Numbered from the stretch's first letter, positions 8,544-17,538 are shown. The stretch: 36,568 bases of DNA from Candidatus Excrementavichristensenella intestinipullorum (GCA_018711685.1 DVHZ01000022.1:1-36568), one strand, 5' to 3'. The notes: a model not told the origin generated them from the sequence alone. Made by a program: numbers and translations.

Positions 8544-9680
8544 TTGAAACTGGATACCATTGTGCTGGCCCCGGATTCCTTTAAGGGGACCATGTCCGCG
8601 GAGGAAGTATGTGACGTGTGGGCCCGGGCCATTGCCCGGCGGTTGCCTCAGGCACGGGTGCGCCGGGTTCCCTTGGCCGATGGCGGCGAAGGGCTGGTGG
8701 AGGCGGCGCTTCATATTTTAAAGGGCAGCCTTCGCCAGGCCCAGGTGCCGGGGCCTTTTGGAGAACCCTTGAAAGTGGACTACGCTTTGCTTCCCGACGG
8801 CCAGGCGGTAGTGGAAATGGCTTGCTGCGCCGGCTTGCCCCTTGTGGGTAGCCGTCAGGATCCGTTCCGAGCCAGCACCTGGGGCGTGGGCCAACTGCTG
8901 GCCGCTGTGCGGGATCAGGGCGCTTCCGGCGTGCTGCTGGGCCTGGGCGGCAGCGCGACCAACGACGGCGGAATGGGTATGGCCGCCGCGTTGGGATATC
9001 AATTTCTGGACGAGCATGGGCGCCCCTTGGAACCCTTGGCTCTAAACCTGCACGCGGTGCGGGGTATTCGTCCCCCGGAGAAATCCCTAGGCATCCCCGT
9101 GGTGGCGGCCTGCGATGTGGACAATCCCCTGACCGGCCCCCAGGGCGCTTCCCATGTATTCGGCGCGCAAAAGGGGGCTGGGGAAGACGGCCGGGTCTGG
9201 CTGGATGAGGGGTTGGAAAACCTGGCTAGGGTGATGGAACGCGACCTGGGTCAAGCGGTATCCCATGTGCCCGGCGCGGGAGCGGCAGGCGGTCTGGGCG
9301 CCGGTGTACTGGCTTTTTTGGGCGGAAAATTGCGCCCCGGCATTGAGCTGCTGCTGGACGCGGCCCATTTTGACCAATTGCTGGAAGACGCGGATTTGGT
9401 GCTCACAGGGGAGGGGCGCATGGACGGACAAACCGTTCACGGCAAAACCCCCTGCGGCGTGGCGGGGCGGGCGCGAAAGATGGGCGTGCCCTGCATCGCC
9501 CTGTGCGGCTCGGCAGGCGACGGGGTGGAGGCCGTGTACGGCGCGGGCATCGACGCGGTGTTTTGTGCTGTGCGGGGCGCGTGCTCCTTCGAGCAGATAC
9601 GAAAGAGCTGTAAGCAGGATATGGAAATGCTGACCGACGCTGTGCTGCGCACGTTGATGCTGGGCGGCCAAGGGAGATGA
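8544..9680 (+). CDS. Glycerate kinase (GlxK/GarK family)
   Basis: ATP-dependent phosphorylation of D-glycerate, feeding it into glycolysis. The 378-residue protein shows the family blocks in order: LAPDSFKGTMSA at the N terminus, PLADGGEGLVEA, LGLGGSATNDGGMGMA, VACDVDNPLTGPQGAS, PGAGAAGGLG and LVLTGEGRMDGQT with GKTP. The length matches the family norm of about 375-380. I chose the TTG at 8544: GGAGG at 8532-8536 lies 7 bases upstream and the homologous N terminus begins right there. An ATG at 8412 would add 44 unrelated residues and sits upstream of the -10 box. The alarmone synthetase gene starts 4 bases after its stop. Confidence 0.92.
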   Translation: MKLDTIVLAPDSFKGTMSAEEVCDVWARAIARRLPQARVRRVPLADGGEGLVEAALHILKGSLRQAQVPGPFGEPLKVDYALLPDGQAVVEMACCAGLPLVGSRQDPFRASTWGVGQLLAAVRDQGASGVLLGLGGSATNDGGMGMAAALGYQFLDEHGRPLEPLALNLHAVRGIRPPEKSLGIPVVAACDVDNPLTGPQGASHVFGAQKGAGEDGRVWLDEGLENLARVMERDLGQAVSHVPGAGAAGGLGAGVLAFLGGKLRPGIELLLDAAHFDQLLEDADLVLTGEGRMDGQTVHGKTPCGVAGRARKMGVPCIALCGSAGDGVEAVYGAGIDAVFCAVRGACSFEQIRKSCKQDMEMLTDAVLRTLMLGGQGR

Positions 9681-9684
9681 GCGC

Positions 9685-10338
9685 GTGAACTTAAACGATG
9701 CTTTGTCCAGCGGCGAACTGAAGGGGCCGCTGGAAAAATTGCAGGGATACTTGGCTATGCTTCAGCTGTACAGCGGTGCCATTAAGGAGATCACCACCAA
9801 GCTGGAAATCCTGGATGAGGAATTTCAAATTCGCTATGACCACAACCCGATTCATCATATCGAGAACCGGCTCAAGTCGCCGCAGAGCATGGCGGCCAAG
9901 CTGCTGCGGCGCAATCAGCCCCTTACCTTGGCGTCGGCCCGGGCTAATTTGTTTGATATCGCCGGAGTGCGGGTGGTGTGCTATTACATCGAAGATATTT
10001 ACCAGATGGAAAAAATGCTCACCGGGCAGCAGGATATCCGGCTGTTGCACCGCCGGGATTACATCGCCCAACCCAAGCCCAACGGCTACCGCAGCCTGCA
10101 CCTGACGCTGGAGGTGCCGGTGTTCCTTTCGGACCACACGGAACAGATGCCCGTGGAGGTGCAGATTCGCACCATCGCCATGGATTTTTGGGCCAGCCTG
10201 GAACACCAGCTCAAATATAAGGCCAAAGCTCCCGTTCCGGACAGCCTGCACCAGCGCCTGCGGCAATGCGCCGACAAAAGCGCCGCTTTGGACCAGGAGA
10301 TGCAGGATATCTACCGCCAGATGAAGAAGGGCCAATGA
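9685..10338 (+). CDS. Small alarmone synthetase (RelQ/YjbM-like GTP pyrophosphokinase)
   Basis: Single-domain (p)ppGpp synthetase of 217 residues. It has no HD hydrolase, TGS or ACT domain, so it can only synthesise the alarmone. RelA/SpoT-type motifs are clear: DIAGVRVVCYY (from residue 91), KPNGYRSLHLTLE (131) with the substrate-stacking Tyr, and EVQIRTIAMDFWASLEH (158) with the catalytic Glu. The C-terminal helix resembles the tetramerisation helix of RelQ. The GTG start at 9685 has a GGGAGA motif overlapping the stop of the kinase gene. It is co-transcribed with glycerate kinase, an unusual partner whose meaning is unclear. It converges with the response regulator gene, 18 bases away, and I see no clear terminator between them. 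Confidence 0.92.
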   Translation: MNLNDALSSGELKGPLEKLQGYLAMLQLYSGAIKEITTKLEILDEEFQIRYDHNPIHHIENRLKSPQSMAAKLLRRNQPLTLASARANLFDIAGVRVVCYYIEDIYQMEKMLTGQQDIRLLHRRDYIAQPKPNGYRSLHLTLEVPVFLSDHTEQMPVEVQIRTIAMDFWASLEHQLKYKAKAPVPDSLHQRLRQCADKSAALDQEMQDIYRQMKKGQ

Positions 10339-10356
10339 GCCGCTGCCAAGGGCCGC

Positions 10357-11922
10357 TCAAGGGTTTTCCCTGCGGTGGGTGCGGGCGTACTCGCCGGGGG
10401 AGAGGCCTACTTTGGCCTTGAATACCCGCTGAAAGTATTTTTCATCCATGATGCCCACCGCTTTAGCGATCTGGGCCACGTTCATATTGGTCTGGGCCAA
10501 CAAGGCCTGGGCCTTTTGTACTCGCAGGTCCTTGAGGTAATCGCTATATTTGGCCCCGGTATGGGCGATGAACAGCGGGCCCAGGTATTTGGGGGAGATG
10601 TTGAAACGCTGGGCGAGGGTTTCCAGGTTGAGGGGCTGATGGTAGTGGCGCTGGGTGTATTCGAACACCCGGGCCACCAGCGGCGTAGCGCTGACGGCGG
10701 CGCTGCGTTCCCCCAGGGCCTGCAGGGCCTGGCCCATATCCCCTATGAGATCGGGGGCGTAGGCAAAGCCCTGGATGCGGGCGGACCAGTCTCCGGAAGC
10801 GGAGCGGAGGACGCCCGGCCCGGGGGCCTGGGCCGCTCCCTCTTCCGGCGGGGTGGGGTCGCTGTCCCATTCCTCCAGGGCGGCCTTCAGGCCCCCGGCG
10901 ATAAAGCCCAGCGCCTGCTGGAGCTGTTCGTTGCGGTAGAAAGCGCAAAGCATATGTTCCTCGAATTCGGCCAAGGCTTCCAACGCGCCGCTATAGTTGC
11001 TCACCAGCAGGGCCGAGCAAGCGTTGTTGGCCAGCTGGATCAGCCCGGCGATGGGCTGATAGGGGGGCTGAGGCAATTGATGGCTCCCATAGACCCGCTT
11101 TCCCTCCCGGCCGGCCAGCTGCATCCGCCACCGGCCGTTTTCCACCAGAGATTGGCAGGCCCCGGCTAAGTCCTGGGGCTGGCTCCGAGGGCCCAGAAGG
11201 ATGAAGGGGATATCCGGGCAATCCCGCAGCAGCCCCTGGGCCAGGCCGCTCAGGTAAGCGGTGGGCTCCAGGACCGCGCCGCTGCCGTCGGGGAGGGCTA
11301 GGCCCAGGACGCAGCGGGGGTCGGCGCTGGGCAAGAAGTAGAGGCCGGATTGGCCGAACAGGTCAAAGGAGCGAAAGGATTGGCGCATGGCTTCCACAAA
11401 CAGGGGGGAGCCGGGGGAAGGAAGGCAGATGAGCAGAGGCCAAGCCGGCTCTTGCAGGGCTTGGCCGGGCCGCCCGCTGTTGAGTTGCAGGTAGATGGCG
11501 CGCTCCCGGGCGGTCATGTCGAAGGGGGAGCCGTGGATGGGGCAGCGTTTTTTGATTACGGCCAGTTCCGCGCGCTCCAGCATGGCGGCGATGGCTGACC
11601 GGGTGACCGGCTTGAGAAGGTACTCTCGAACGCCTAGGCGAATGGCTTTTTGGGCAAAGGCGAAATCGTTATGGCCGCTGAGCAGCACGAACTCGCAGGC
11701 TGCGCCCCGTTTAAGGGCATTTTCGATCATCTGGATGCCGTTGAGGCCGGGCATGACGATGTCCGCGATGACCAGATCAGGCTGCAAGGCGCATATTTTT
11801 TCCAGCCCTTCCGTGCCATCGTCGGCGGTGGCCACCACCTGATAGGCCCCATCGATGCGGCCGATCAGGTTGACGATGCCGTTGCGGGTGGTCCTTTCAT
11901 CTTCCACCACGATGATGCGCAT
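10357..11922 (-). CDS. YesN-like response regulator with AraC-type DNA-binding domain
   Basis: Transcription regulator of 521 residues. The N-terminal receiver (about 1-120) has the acidic residues EDE at 7-9, phospho-acceptor Asp54 in VIADIVMPG and Lys in YLLKPV. A middle region of roughly 280 residues has no motif I recognise. It is typical of the long YesN type but not assigned. The C-terminal ~100 residues form two helix-turn-helix motifs of the AraC family (LNLETLAQRFNISPKYLGPLF and MNVAQIAKAVGIMDEKYFQRVF, both shortened here at their ends). The gene begins 3 bases after its partner kinase. The pair diverges from the sugar-binding protein gene, which is its likely target. Confidence 0.92.
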   Translation of the reverse strand: MRIIVVEDERTTRNGIVNLIGRIDGAYQVVATADDGTEGLEKICALQPDLVIADIVMPGLNGIQMIENALKRGAACEFVLLSGHNDFAFAQKAIRLGVREYLLKPVTRSAIAAMLERAELAVIKKRCPIHGSPFDMTARERAIYLQLNSGRPGQALQEPAWPLLICLPSPGSPLFVEAMRQSFRSFDLFGQSGLYFLPSADPRCVLGLALPDGSGAVLEPTAYLSGLAQGLLRDCPDIPFILLGPRSQPQDLAGACQSLVENGRWRMQLAGREGKRVYGSHQLPQPPYQPIAGLIQLANNACSALLVSNYSGALEALAEFEEHMLCAFYRNEQLQQALGFIAGGLKAALEEWDSDPTPPEEGAAQAPGPGVLRSASGDWSARIQGFAYAPDLIGDMGQALQALGERSAAVSATPLVARVFEYTQRHYHQPLNLETLAQRFNISPKYLGPLFIAHTGAKYSDYLKDLRVQKAQALLAQTNMNVAQIAKAVGIMDEKYFQRVFKAKVGLSPGEYARTHRRENP

Positions 11923-11925
11923 AGG

Positions 11926-13803
11926 CTATTCCTCCCCATCGGCCCGGGGCAGCACCAGGGTGACGCGTGTGCCCGCGCCGGGCTGAGACCAGACCGTCAA
12001 TTGATAGTTTTCGCCATAATAATGCTTGAGCCGCTCCAGTACGTTGGCGATACCCACATGGCCCTGGGCCTTGGCCTGTTCAGGGTGGTAAAAATACAAT
12101 TGAACCGCCTGGGGCGTCATGCCCTGGCCGTTGTCCTCAATCAGGATGCGCAACCGGGTTCCGCCATCCTGGAGGCAGGCGGACAGGGCGATCAAGCCGG
12201 GGCGGTCAAGGGCCCGCACCCCGTGGAGCACGGCGTTTTCAATGAAGGGCTGCAAGATCAGTTTGCGCACGGGAAAGTCGATGGTTTCATGGCCGATGGA
12301 CAGGTCATAGGAAAAGCTGCCGTTAAAGCGCCGGCGCTGGATGTACAGATGCCCCTCCAGCCAGCTCAGCTCCTTGGAGAAGGGCACCACCCGGGCGCTG
12401 GCGCTGATGCTGTAGCGCAGGATGAGGGCCAGGCGGCTGATCATTTCGCTGATTTCGTAGTTTTCGCCCTCAATGGCCATCCAGTTGATGCTGTCCAGGG
12501 TGTTGTACAGGAAATGAGAGTTGATCTGAGATTCCAGGGCGCTCAGTTCCAACCGCTTTTCCCGCTGGGCCGACTGGCGCACGCTGTCCATGGCCGATTG
12601 AAACTTGCGCAGCAACAGGTGGTAGCTGGACACGATGATTTCCAGTTCGTTGCCGGTATATCCCCCCTCTTCCTGGCCGCCCTGATCCTCCCAGGAGCCG
12701 TTCAGGATTTGCTCGGCCAGGGCGGACACGTCCCGGGTGATGGAGCGGGAGAACTGGAAGATCACCGCCAGAACCAGCAGCGCCATGGCGGTCAGGGTAA
12801 GGGCCAGGGTGCGGTTGAGCCCGTCCAGCTTTTGGTCCAGGGCCTCGTAGCCAAAGCAGGAGGCCAGCAGGTAACCGGTGCCCGCCACCGGGGCCAGGGT
12901 GAACAACTGTCTGGCCCCGTCCATTTCCAGGTAAGCGGTATAGATGTCCCCCTGGTCAAGGCTGGACCAGGCTTGGGGGCGCAGTGCTTCCAGGCCCGGA
13001 AGGGCGGTGAGCTGCCGGCCGATGAGGGCGTCGTTCCGGTGGGTGAGCACCGCGCCGTCCCGGTCGATGAGGAAGGAAAAGGAGAGGGCTTCGTTGCCGT
13101 GGAGGTTGCACATATCGTCCAGGTGGTCCTCCAGGATCGCAAAGATGGCCACGCCTTCCACATTGAGGTTGGACAGATTGCACACCTGTTCCCCCATAAA
13201 AAACACGTACCGGCCGCCGGGCGACCCGTCCAGGTATACCGGCCCCATCAGCCCGGCTTCCTGGTAGCGCTGGGAGAAGGCGATATAGTAGGGGGTCTGG
13301 GTCAGGTCCTCAAAGCTGTCCCAATAGAGGCTGTGCAGGGTATCGGCGTAGGTGGTTTGCAGCACGGAAGTATCGTAACTCACATAGGTGCCCGTGGCGG
13401 CGATCACCGCGGTCTGGGCCAGCCCCGTGCGGGCGTATTTGTAGCGCTTAATCATGTTGTACAGGGCGTTTCCATAATAGTTGCCCATGACCGCGTCTTG
13501 GGCCTGGTTGATGACCGTGAGATGGTCCACCACCGCGTCCTCGCTGACCAGCTGAAACAGCATGTCGTTGAAGGCGTCCAATTCCATGGACACGATTTGG
13601 CTGCGCTTGCGGGTATCGTCCATCAGCAGGGAATCGAAGCTGTCGCTGATGGCCCACCGGGAATTGGCGCTGGTGAGCAGGATGACCAGGACAAAGGGCA
13701 GCATGGCCACCAGCAAGGTGAGCATGATGCGCCGGGACAAGGATTGACGCCGCCAGAGAAGGCCCAGGGGCGCGGCGATGTCGGCAAGGCGGCTGTGTTT
13801 CAT
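11926..13803 (-). CDS. YesM-like sensor histidine kinase
   Basis: Membrane kinase of 625 residues that should sense an extracellular carbohydrate or its binding protein. TM1 lies near residues 25-45 and TM2 near 335-355. The ~290-residue extracytoplasmic region between them is consistent with a Cache-type sensor (inference from size and position). A HAMP linker follows, then a His_kinase domain with phospho-acceptor His430 in NSHFLYNTLDSINW. The HATPase domain has KLILQPFIENAVLHG and IEDNGQGM. An AAAGGAG motif is centred about 13 bases before the ATG. It is coupled to the downstream YesN-like regulator. A partial -10 box (TAGAAT on the minus strand, 13852-13857) lies within the repeat region upstream. 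Confidence 0.92.
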   Translation of the reverse strand: MKHSRLADIAAPLGLLWRRQSLSRRIMLTLLVAMLPFVLVILLTSANSRWAISDSFDSLLMDDTRKRSQIVSMELDAFNDMLFQLVSEDAVVDHLTVINQAQDAVMGNYYGNALYNMIKRYKYARTGLAQTAVIAATGTYVSYDTSVLQTTYADTLHSLYWDSFEDLTQTPYYIAFSQRYQEAGLMGPVYLDGSPGGRYVFFMGEQVCNLSNLNVEGVAIFAILEDHLDDMCNLHGNEALSFSFLIDRDGAVLTHRNDALIGRQLTALPGLEALRPQAWSSLDQGDIYTAYLEMDGARQLFTLAPVAGTGYLLASCFGYEALDQKLDGLNRTLALTLTAMALLVLAVIFQFSRSITRDVSALAEQILNGSWEDQGGQEEGGYTGNELEIIVSSYHLLLRKFQSAMDSVRQSAQREKRLELSALESQINSHFLYNTLDSINWMAIEGENYEISEMISRLALILRYSISASARVVPFSKELSWLEGHLYIQRRRFNGSFSYDLSIGHETIDFPVRKLILQPFIENAVLHGVRALDRPGLIALSACLQDGGTRLRILIEDNGQGMTPQAVQLYFYHPEQAKAQGHVGIANVLERLKHYYGENYQLTVWSQPGAGTRVTLVLPRADGEE

Positions 13804-13835
13804 GGTCCTGGCGCTCCTTTCAGAAGCAGCATACG

Positions 13836-13902
13836 TCTCGGGACAATTCTTATTCTACCATATTCCGTAAAAAGAGGTGTACTTTCGGGACATATTTTAT
13901 TC
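13836..13902. promoter_or_regulatory. Imperfect direct repeats, candidate regulator sites
   Basis: Two copies of a ~19-base element (13836-13855 and 13883-13902, both containing TCGGGACA then a TTATTC tail) lie 47 bases apart in the divergent control region. The first overlaps the likely -10 box of the kinase gene. The second lies about 75 bases before the predicted transcription start of the binding-protein gene. The spacing and direct orientation suit an AraC-type regulator such as the adjacent YesN protein (inference). Confidence 0.5.
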
Positions 13903-13955
13903 AATTTTCCACGAATGAGAAGTTTTTTCGCTAGGCAGCGGACCATATTCCCCTC

Positions 13956-13961
13956 TATAAT
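13956..13961 (+). promoter_or_regulatory. -10 box of the sugar-binding protein operon
   Basis: A perfect TATAAT about 50 bases before the gene, with no recognisable -35 hexamer at 17 bases (AGGCAG there). Such a promoter would be expected to need an activator, in keeping with the repeats upstream. Confidence 0.6.
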
Positions 13962-14009
13962 GTTCTCAAGGACGCCGGATCACCGGCCCAAGAAAGGATG
14001 GTGCGCAAC

Positions 14010-15239
14010 ATGAAAAAGCTTTGCACCGCGCTATTGGCCTTGGCCGTGCTGCTCGCCGCGTTACCCGGCGCTATGGCCGAGGAAAAAACCGAGCTGCTGT
14101 TCAAACACCTGTGGAACGGCGACCAAGCGGTCTGGCTGGAAGAAAAGATCGACCAGTTCAACCAATCTCAGGACCAGATCGTGGTCCGCACCGAGTACGT
14201 ACCCTTTGACGATATGAACACCCAGATCGCCATCGACATCGCCTCCGGCGGCATTGCCGACCTGTACGCCATCAACAACCCGGAGCACGCCTCCTATGTG
14301 GATATGGGCTTGCTGGCGGATATAACCGATTATTTGGCCGGTTGGGAGGACATGGAGCAGTTCTACGAGCGGTCGGTGGCCTCCTGCCAGGTAGACGGCC
14401 GGCTGTATGGCCTGCCCGCTTTCGATACCAATTGCTTGGCCCTGTTCTACAATAAGACCGTGCTGGAGGAAAAGGGCATCGCGGTGCCCGCCACCATGGA
14501 AGAGCTGTACGCCGCCTGTCAGGCGGTGACCGATCCCTCCATAGGCCGGTACGGGCTGGCCATGTCGGCCATCGACGCCGAGGACGGTACCTTCCAGTTT
14601 ATCCCCTTCCTCTACGCCTTTGGGGGAGACGTGTACGACGTGGACAGCGAGGCTTCCGTGGCGGCCCTGGAGTATCTGGTGGATATGATCGAAAATGGGT
14701 ACATGTCCCGAGAGGTCATCAACTTCAAGCAGGGCGATGTGCTCACCCGGTGGCTGGCGGGCCAGGCGGTGTTCATGATCAACGGTTCCTGGAACCTGAA
14801 CTCCATCCGCACCACCTATGACCCGGAATTGGATTGGGAGTGGAGCGTGGCGCTGATTCCCGCAGGGGAGCAGGGGCAGTCCTTCAGCTGCATGGGCGGC
14901 AAGAACATCGGCGTGGGCGCTACGGACAACGTGGCCCAGGCGGTGGAGTTTCTCAAATACATTTCCAGCCAAGAGGTCATGCTGGAGTTTGCCACCCAGT
15001 TCGGCGCGGTGCCCAACCGGGCGGATGTGGCGGCGGACTCCTACTGGGAGAGCGACCATGAAGCCAAGGTGTTCGTAGAGCAGATGGACAGCGCGGTGCC
15101 CAGGGGCCCCCACAAGGATTGGGCGGAAATTTCCCAGGCCATCCGCACCGCCACCGGCAGCGCCATGAGCGGCAACAGTACCGCCGCCCAGGCCCTGGCC
15201 GTTGCGGCCCAGACCATCGACGGCATCCTGCAAGGATAA
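14010..15239 (+). CDS. CUT1 sugar ABC transporter substrate-binding protein
   Basis: Extracellular sugar-binding protein of family 1 (maltose/oligosaccharide type), about 409 residues. It has a signal peptide (basic MKK, hydrophobic Leu/Ala core, cleavage expected after GAMA). The only early Cys, at residue 5, is not in a lipobox, so it should be cut by signal peptidase I rather than lipidated. The fold signature PAFDTNCLALFYNKTVLEEKG (first 20 residues considered) and the late NRADV / W...I..A pattern fit the family. I prefer the ATG at 14010, which gives a normal signal peptide; an ATG at 13998 overlaps the AAAGGA motif. It should work with the permease that follows, but that gene is broken, so the system may be inactive unless it uses permeases from elsewhere. 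The substrate is unknown; the nearby GH36 gene suggests alpha-galactosides. Confidence 0.88.
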   Translation: MKKLCTALLALAVLLAALPGAMAEEKTELLFKHLWNGDQAVWLEEKIDQFNQSQDQIVVRTEYVPFDDMNTQIAIDIASGGIADLYAINNPEHASYVDMGLLADITDYLAGWEDMEQFYERSVASCQVDGRLYGLPAFDTNCLALFYNKTVLEEKGIAVPATMEELYAACQAVTDPSIGRYGLAMSAIDAEDGTFQFIPFLYAFGGDVYDVDSEASVAALEYLVDMIENGYMSREVINFKQGDVLTRWLAGQAVFMINGSWNLNSIRTTYDPELDWEWSVALIPAGEQGQSFSCMGGKNIGVGATDNVAQAVEFLKYISSQEVMLEFATQFGAVPNRADVAADSYWESDHEAKVFVEQMDSAVPRGPHKDWAEISQAIRTATGSAMSGNSTAAQALAVAAQTIDGILQG

Positions 15240-15256
15240 TCGAGCCAGACCAACCT

Positions 15257-15293
15257 GGGAGCGGCCCTTCGCCGCTGGCGAAGGGCCGCTCCC
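15257..15293 (+). other. Perfect 17-bp hairpin between binding-protein and permease genes
   Basis: Arms 15257-15273 and 15277-15293 pair exactly around a 3-base loop, with only three T residues following. Its position right after a binding-protein gene suggests mRNA protection or partial termination, giving more binding protein than membrane subunit. Confidence 0.75.
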
Positions 15294-15311
15294 TTTGAAA
15301 AGGGGATGCTC

Positions 15312-16028
15312 ATGCAAAATACGCCGAGGGCCAAGGCGCGGCTGGGGGAGCGCTTGGGCGCTTACGCCTACATCGCGCCGGCCACCCTGTTTATGCTGGT
15401 CTTTCTGGTTTACCCCATGGTCAGCAATCTGATTCTCAGCCTAAACGACGTGGGCCTTACCTTCTTTTCCCACAAGGAATACAACTGGGTGGGGCTGGAT
15501 AACTACGTAAAGCTGTTTACCGCGGCGGACGGACAGCTGGTCAACGCCATAAAAAACACCCTGGTGTTTACCGCCTTCACCGTGGTCTTTCAGATCCTTA
15601 TCAGCTTCGCCCTGTCCCTGGTCTTTTCCCAACCCTTTCAGATCGCCAAGGTGTCCAGGGACGTTATCCTCATCGCCTACATCCTTCCGGTAACGGTGAC
15701 TACGCTGCTGTTTAAATTCATCTTTATGACCGACGGCGGCATTCTCAACTACCTGCTACAGCTGTGGGGGCTGGTGGATAAGCCGGTGCCCTGGCTGATC
15801 CAGGGCAATACCGCCATGGCCTCCATCATCGTCACCAATCTGTGGATTAACATTCCCTTTAGTATGCTCATGTTCACTTCGGGGTTGATCACGCTGGACC
15901 CGGCTTATTTGGAAGCGGCTATGATCGACGGGGCGGGATATTGGAAGCGGCTGGTCTATGTCGTGATTCCCTCTATATCGGAAACGAGCAAAATCGTGGT
16001 TACATTAGCGGTATTCTCCCTACGGTAA
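15312..16028 (+). pseudogene. CUT1 sugar ABC permease, 3'-truncated and joined to foreign sequence
   Basis: MalF/UgpA-type permease cut off near its end. The first ~233 residues are normal: a cytoplasmic N terminus, TM1 in PATLFMLVFLVYP, and further membrane helices. The EAA loop, which contacts the ATPase, is also present (EAAMIDGAGYWKRLVYVVIPS). The complete homologue at 27990-28889 continues for about 60 residues and two more helices. Here homology ends at VVTLAV (about 16013), and a few unrelated residues lead to TAA at 16026. From about 16009 a different frame encodes an oxidoreductase fragment. The partner permease usually found next is absent. Start at 15312: AAGGGG ends 6 bases upstream. 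Probably non-functional. Confidence 0.85.
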
Positions 16029-16446
16029 GGGCGAGCTGGCCGAATACGACGACGAGACGCCCATCGACCCCTATTTCGGGGTACATAACCTGCTCAAGGC
16101 CACCCGCCAGATTAAGGAAGCGGTGCCCGATGCCGTCATCATGTCCACGGGACTCAGCTGGTTCAGCCAGTTCGGGGCCAACGTGGGCGCCGGAGGGGTG
16201 GAGCAGGGCTGGTTCGACATCGCCGGGTACGGGCGGCAGTCCTTCGCCTATCCGGATTTCGCCAACGACATCCTGGACAAGGGCGGCTTTCAGGTGAACA
16301 AGTGCTGCGTGATGTGCGACAAGTGCTTCGACCTGATCTCCAACGGAGAGCGGGGCGGCTGCGTGGTGCGGGATAGCAAGGTGTACGTGCCCCACTACAC
16401 CCAAATGATGAAAAATATCCGCAAAAAAAGAGGGGAAAAGGCATGA
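16009..16446 (+). pseudogene. Old-yellow-enzyme-like NADH:flavin oxidoreductase, C-terminal fragment
   Basis: About 145 codons open from 16009 encode the last part of an FMN-dependent oxidoreductase of the 2,4-dienoyl-CoA reductase/OYE type. Visible features are the barrel segment ending YSPYGKGELAEYDDE, then QFGANVGAGGVEQGWFD and a Cys-rich tail (CCVMCDKCFDLISNGE). The N-terminal ~250 residues, including the flavin-binding start of the barrel, are missing. An in-frame TAG at 16006 closes the frame and the expected upstream gene is replaced by the truncated permease. The first internal ATG (16123) lacks context for a real gene. Its stop overlaps the next gene by 4 bases, so the two were an operon before the rearrangement. 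Confidence 0.82.
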
Positions 16447-17408
16447 TCTACCGGCAACTGGCGGGAACCGGGTACCGGGTATCGGCGGTGGCGATGGGCT
16501 CGGCCCTGTTTGGCGCCGCCTACGGGCAGGACTTTTGCTTTGGCCAATTGGATATCTTCGCCCAGGCGGGGGGCAATCTGGTGGACACGGCCCACGTGTA
16601 CAACGACTGGATACCCGGGGAAAAGGCCCGCAGCGAAAAGGTGATCGGCCGCTGGCTCAAGAGCAGGGGCATGGCCGGGCAGGTGGTGGTGATGACCAAG
16701 GGCGCCCATCCGCCCCTGGACCGCATGGAGGAGAGCCGGGTGCGGCCGGGAGAGATCCGCCGGGACCTGGCCCAGAGCCGGGATAACCTGGGTCTGGAAG
16801 CCATAGACCTGTACCTGCTGCACCGGGACGATCCCCAGGTGCCCGTGGGGGAAATTGTGGCCTGGATGGACCAGTTGATCCGGGAGGGCCTGATCCGCCA
16901 CTGGGGCGTGTCCAACTGGACGCTGGAGCGCATTCAGGCCGCCCAGGGCTATGCCGCCGCCCACGGCCTGGCGGGTATCCGCATGAACCAAACCATGTGG
17001 TCCTTTGCCTCCATTCGCAAGGAGGGGCTGGAGGACCAGACCCTGGTGCCCCTGGACCGGGCCGCCTACGATTATCACTGCGCTACCGGGCTCAATCTTA
17101 CCGCGTTCACCTCCCAGGCCAAGGGCTATTTTCCCCGGCTGGCTGGGGGAGAGGCGCTGCCCCAAAGCGTTACCCAAGTGTACGATACCCCCATCAACCA
17201 GCGCAAAATGGCCTTTTTGGTCAAGACACGGGCCCAGACCGGCCTGAGTATCGCCGCCCTGTGCCTGCTCTTTTTCCAGCGGCAGCCCTTCTGCGCCATT
17301 CCGGTGGTGTCCTACGACACCGACCGGCAGCTAACCCAAGCCCTGGAGGCCTATGGACCCCAGGCCCAGGCCCGGGCGGAGCAGGTGGAGTTCCCCCTGT
17401 GGTTCTGA
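16443..17408 (+). CDS. Aldo/keto reductase
   Basis: NAD(P)H-dependent oxidoreductase of 321 residues with an eight-stranded barrel. The catalytic tetrad is recognisable as Asp48 (in NLVDTAHVY), Tyr53, Lys86 (in VVMTKGAH) and His127 (in LYLLHRDD). The segment IRHWGVSNW is the family mark. Its ATG overlaps the TGA of the oxidoreductase fragment by 4 bases, so translation may have depended on the damaged upstream gene. The context between sugar transport and alpha-galactosidase genes suggests a sugar or sugar-derived carbonyl substrate (inference). The gene itself looks intact. Confidence 0.9.
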   Translation: MIYRQLAGTGYRVSAVAMGSALFGAAYGQDFCFGQLDIFAQAGGNLVDTAHVYNDWIPGEKARSEKVIGRWLKSRGMAGQVVVMTKGAHPPLDRMEESRVRPGEIRRDLAQSRDNLGLEAIDLYLLHRDDPQVPVGEIVAWMDQLIREGLIRHWGVSNWTLERIQAAQGYAAAHGLAGIRMNQTMWSFASIRKEGLEDQTLVPLDRAAYDYHCATGLNLTAFTSQAKGYFPRLAGGEALPQSVTQVYDTPINQRKMAFLVKTRAQTGLSIAALCLLFFQRQPFCAIPVVSYDTDRQLTQALEAYGPQAQARAEQVEFPLWF

Positions 17409-17538
17409 CCCCATTCCCGGGGCGGTTTGCCCTGTTGCTTCAGAGGGGAGGACTTGCCCCGGGCCTGCCGTGAAACCATTTTGCCCCGCCCCGGGTGAGA
17501 TATTGGCCCCCGGAGCGCGGGGAGCGAGGAGGAAGCCT

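Noticed and set aside
11650..14013. 787-codon plus-strand open frame across the two-component genes
   Set aside because: It lies opposite two clear genes, has shadow composition (His, Gly, Gln, Val) and no ribosome site.
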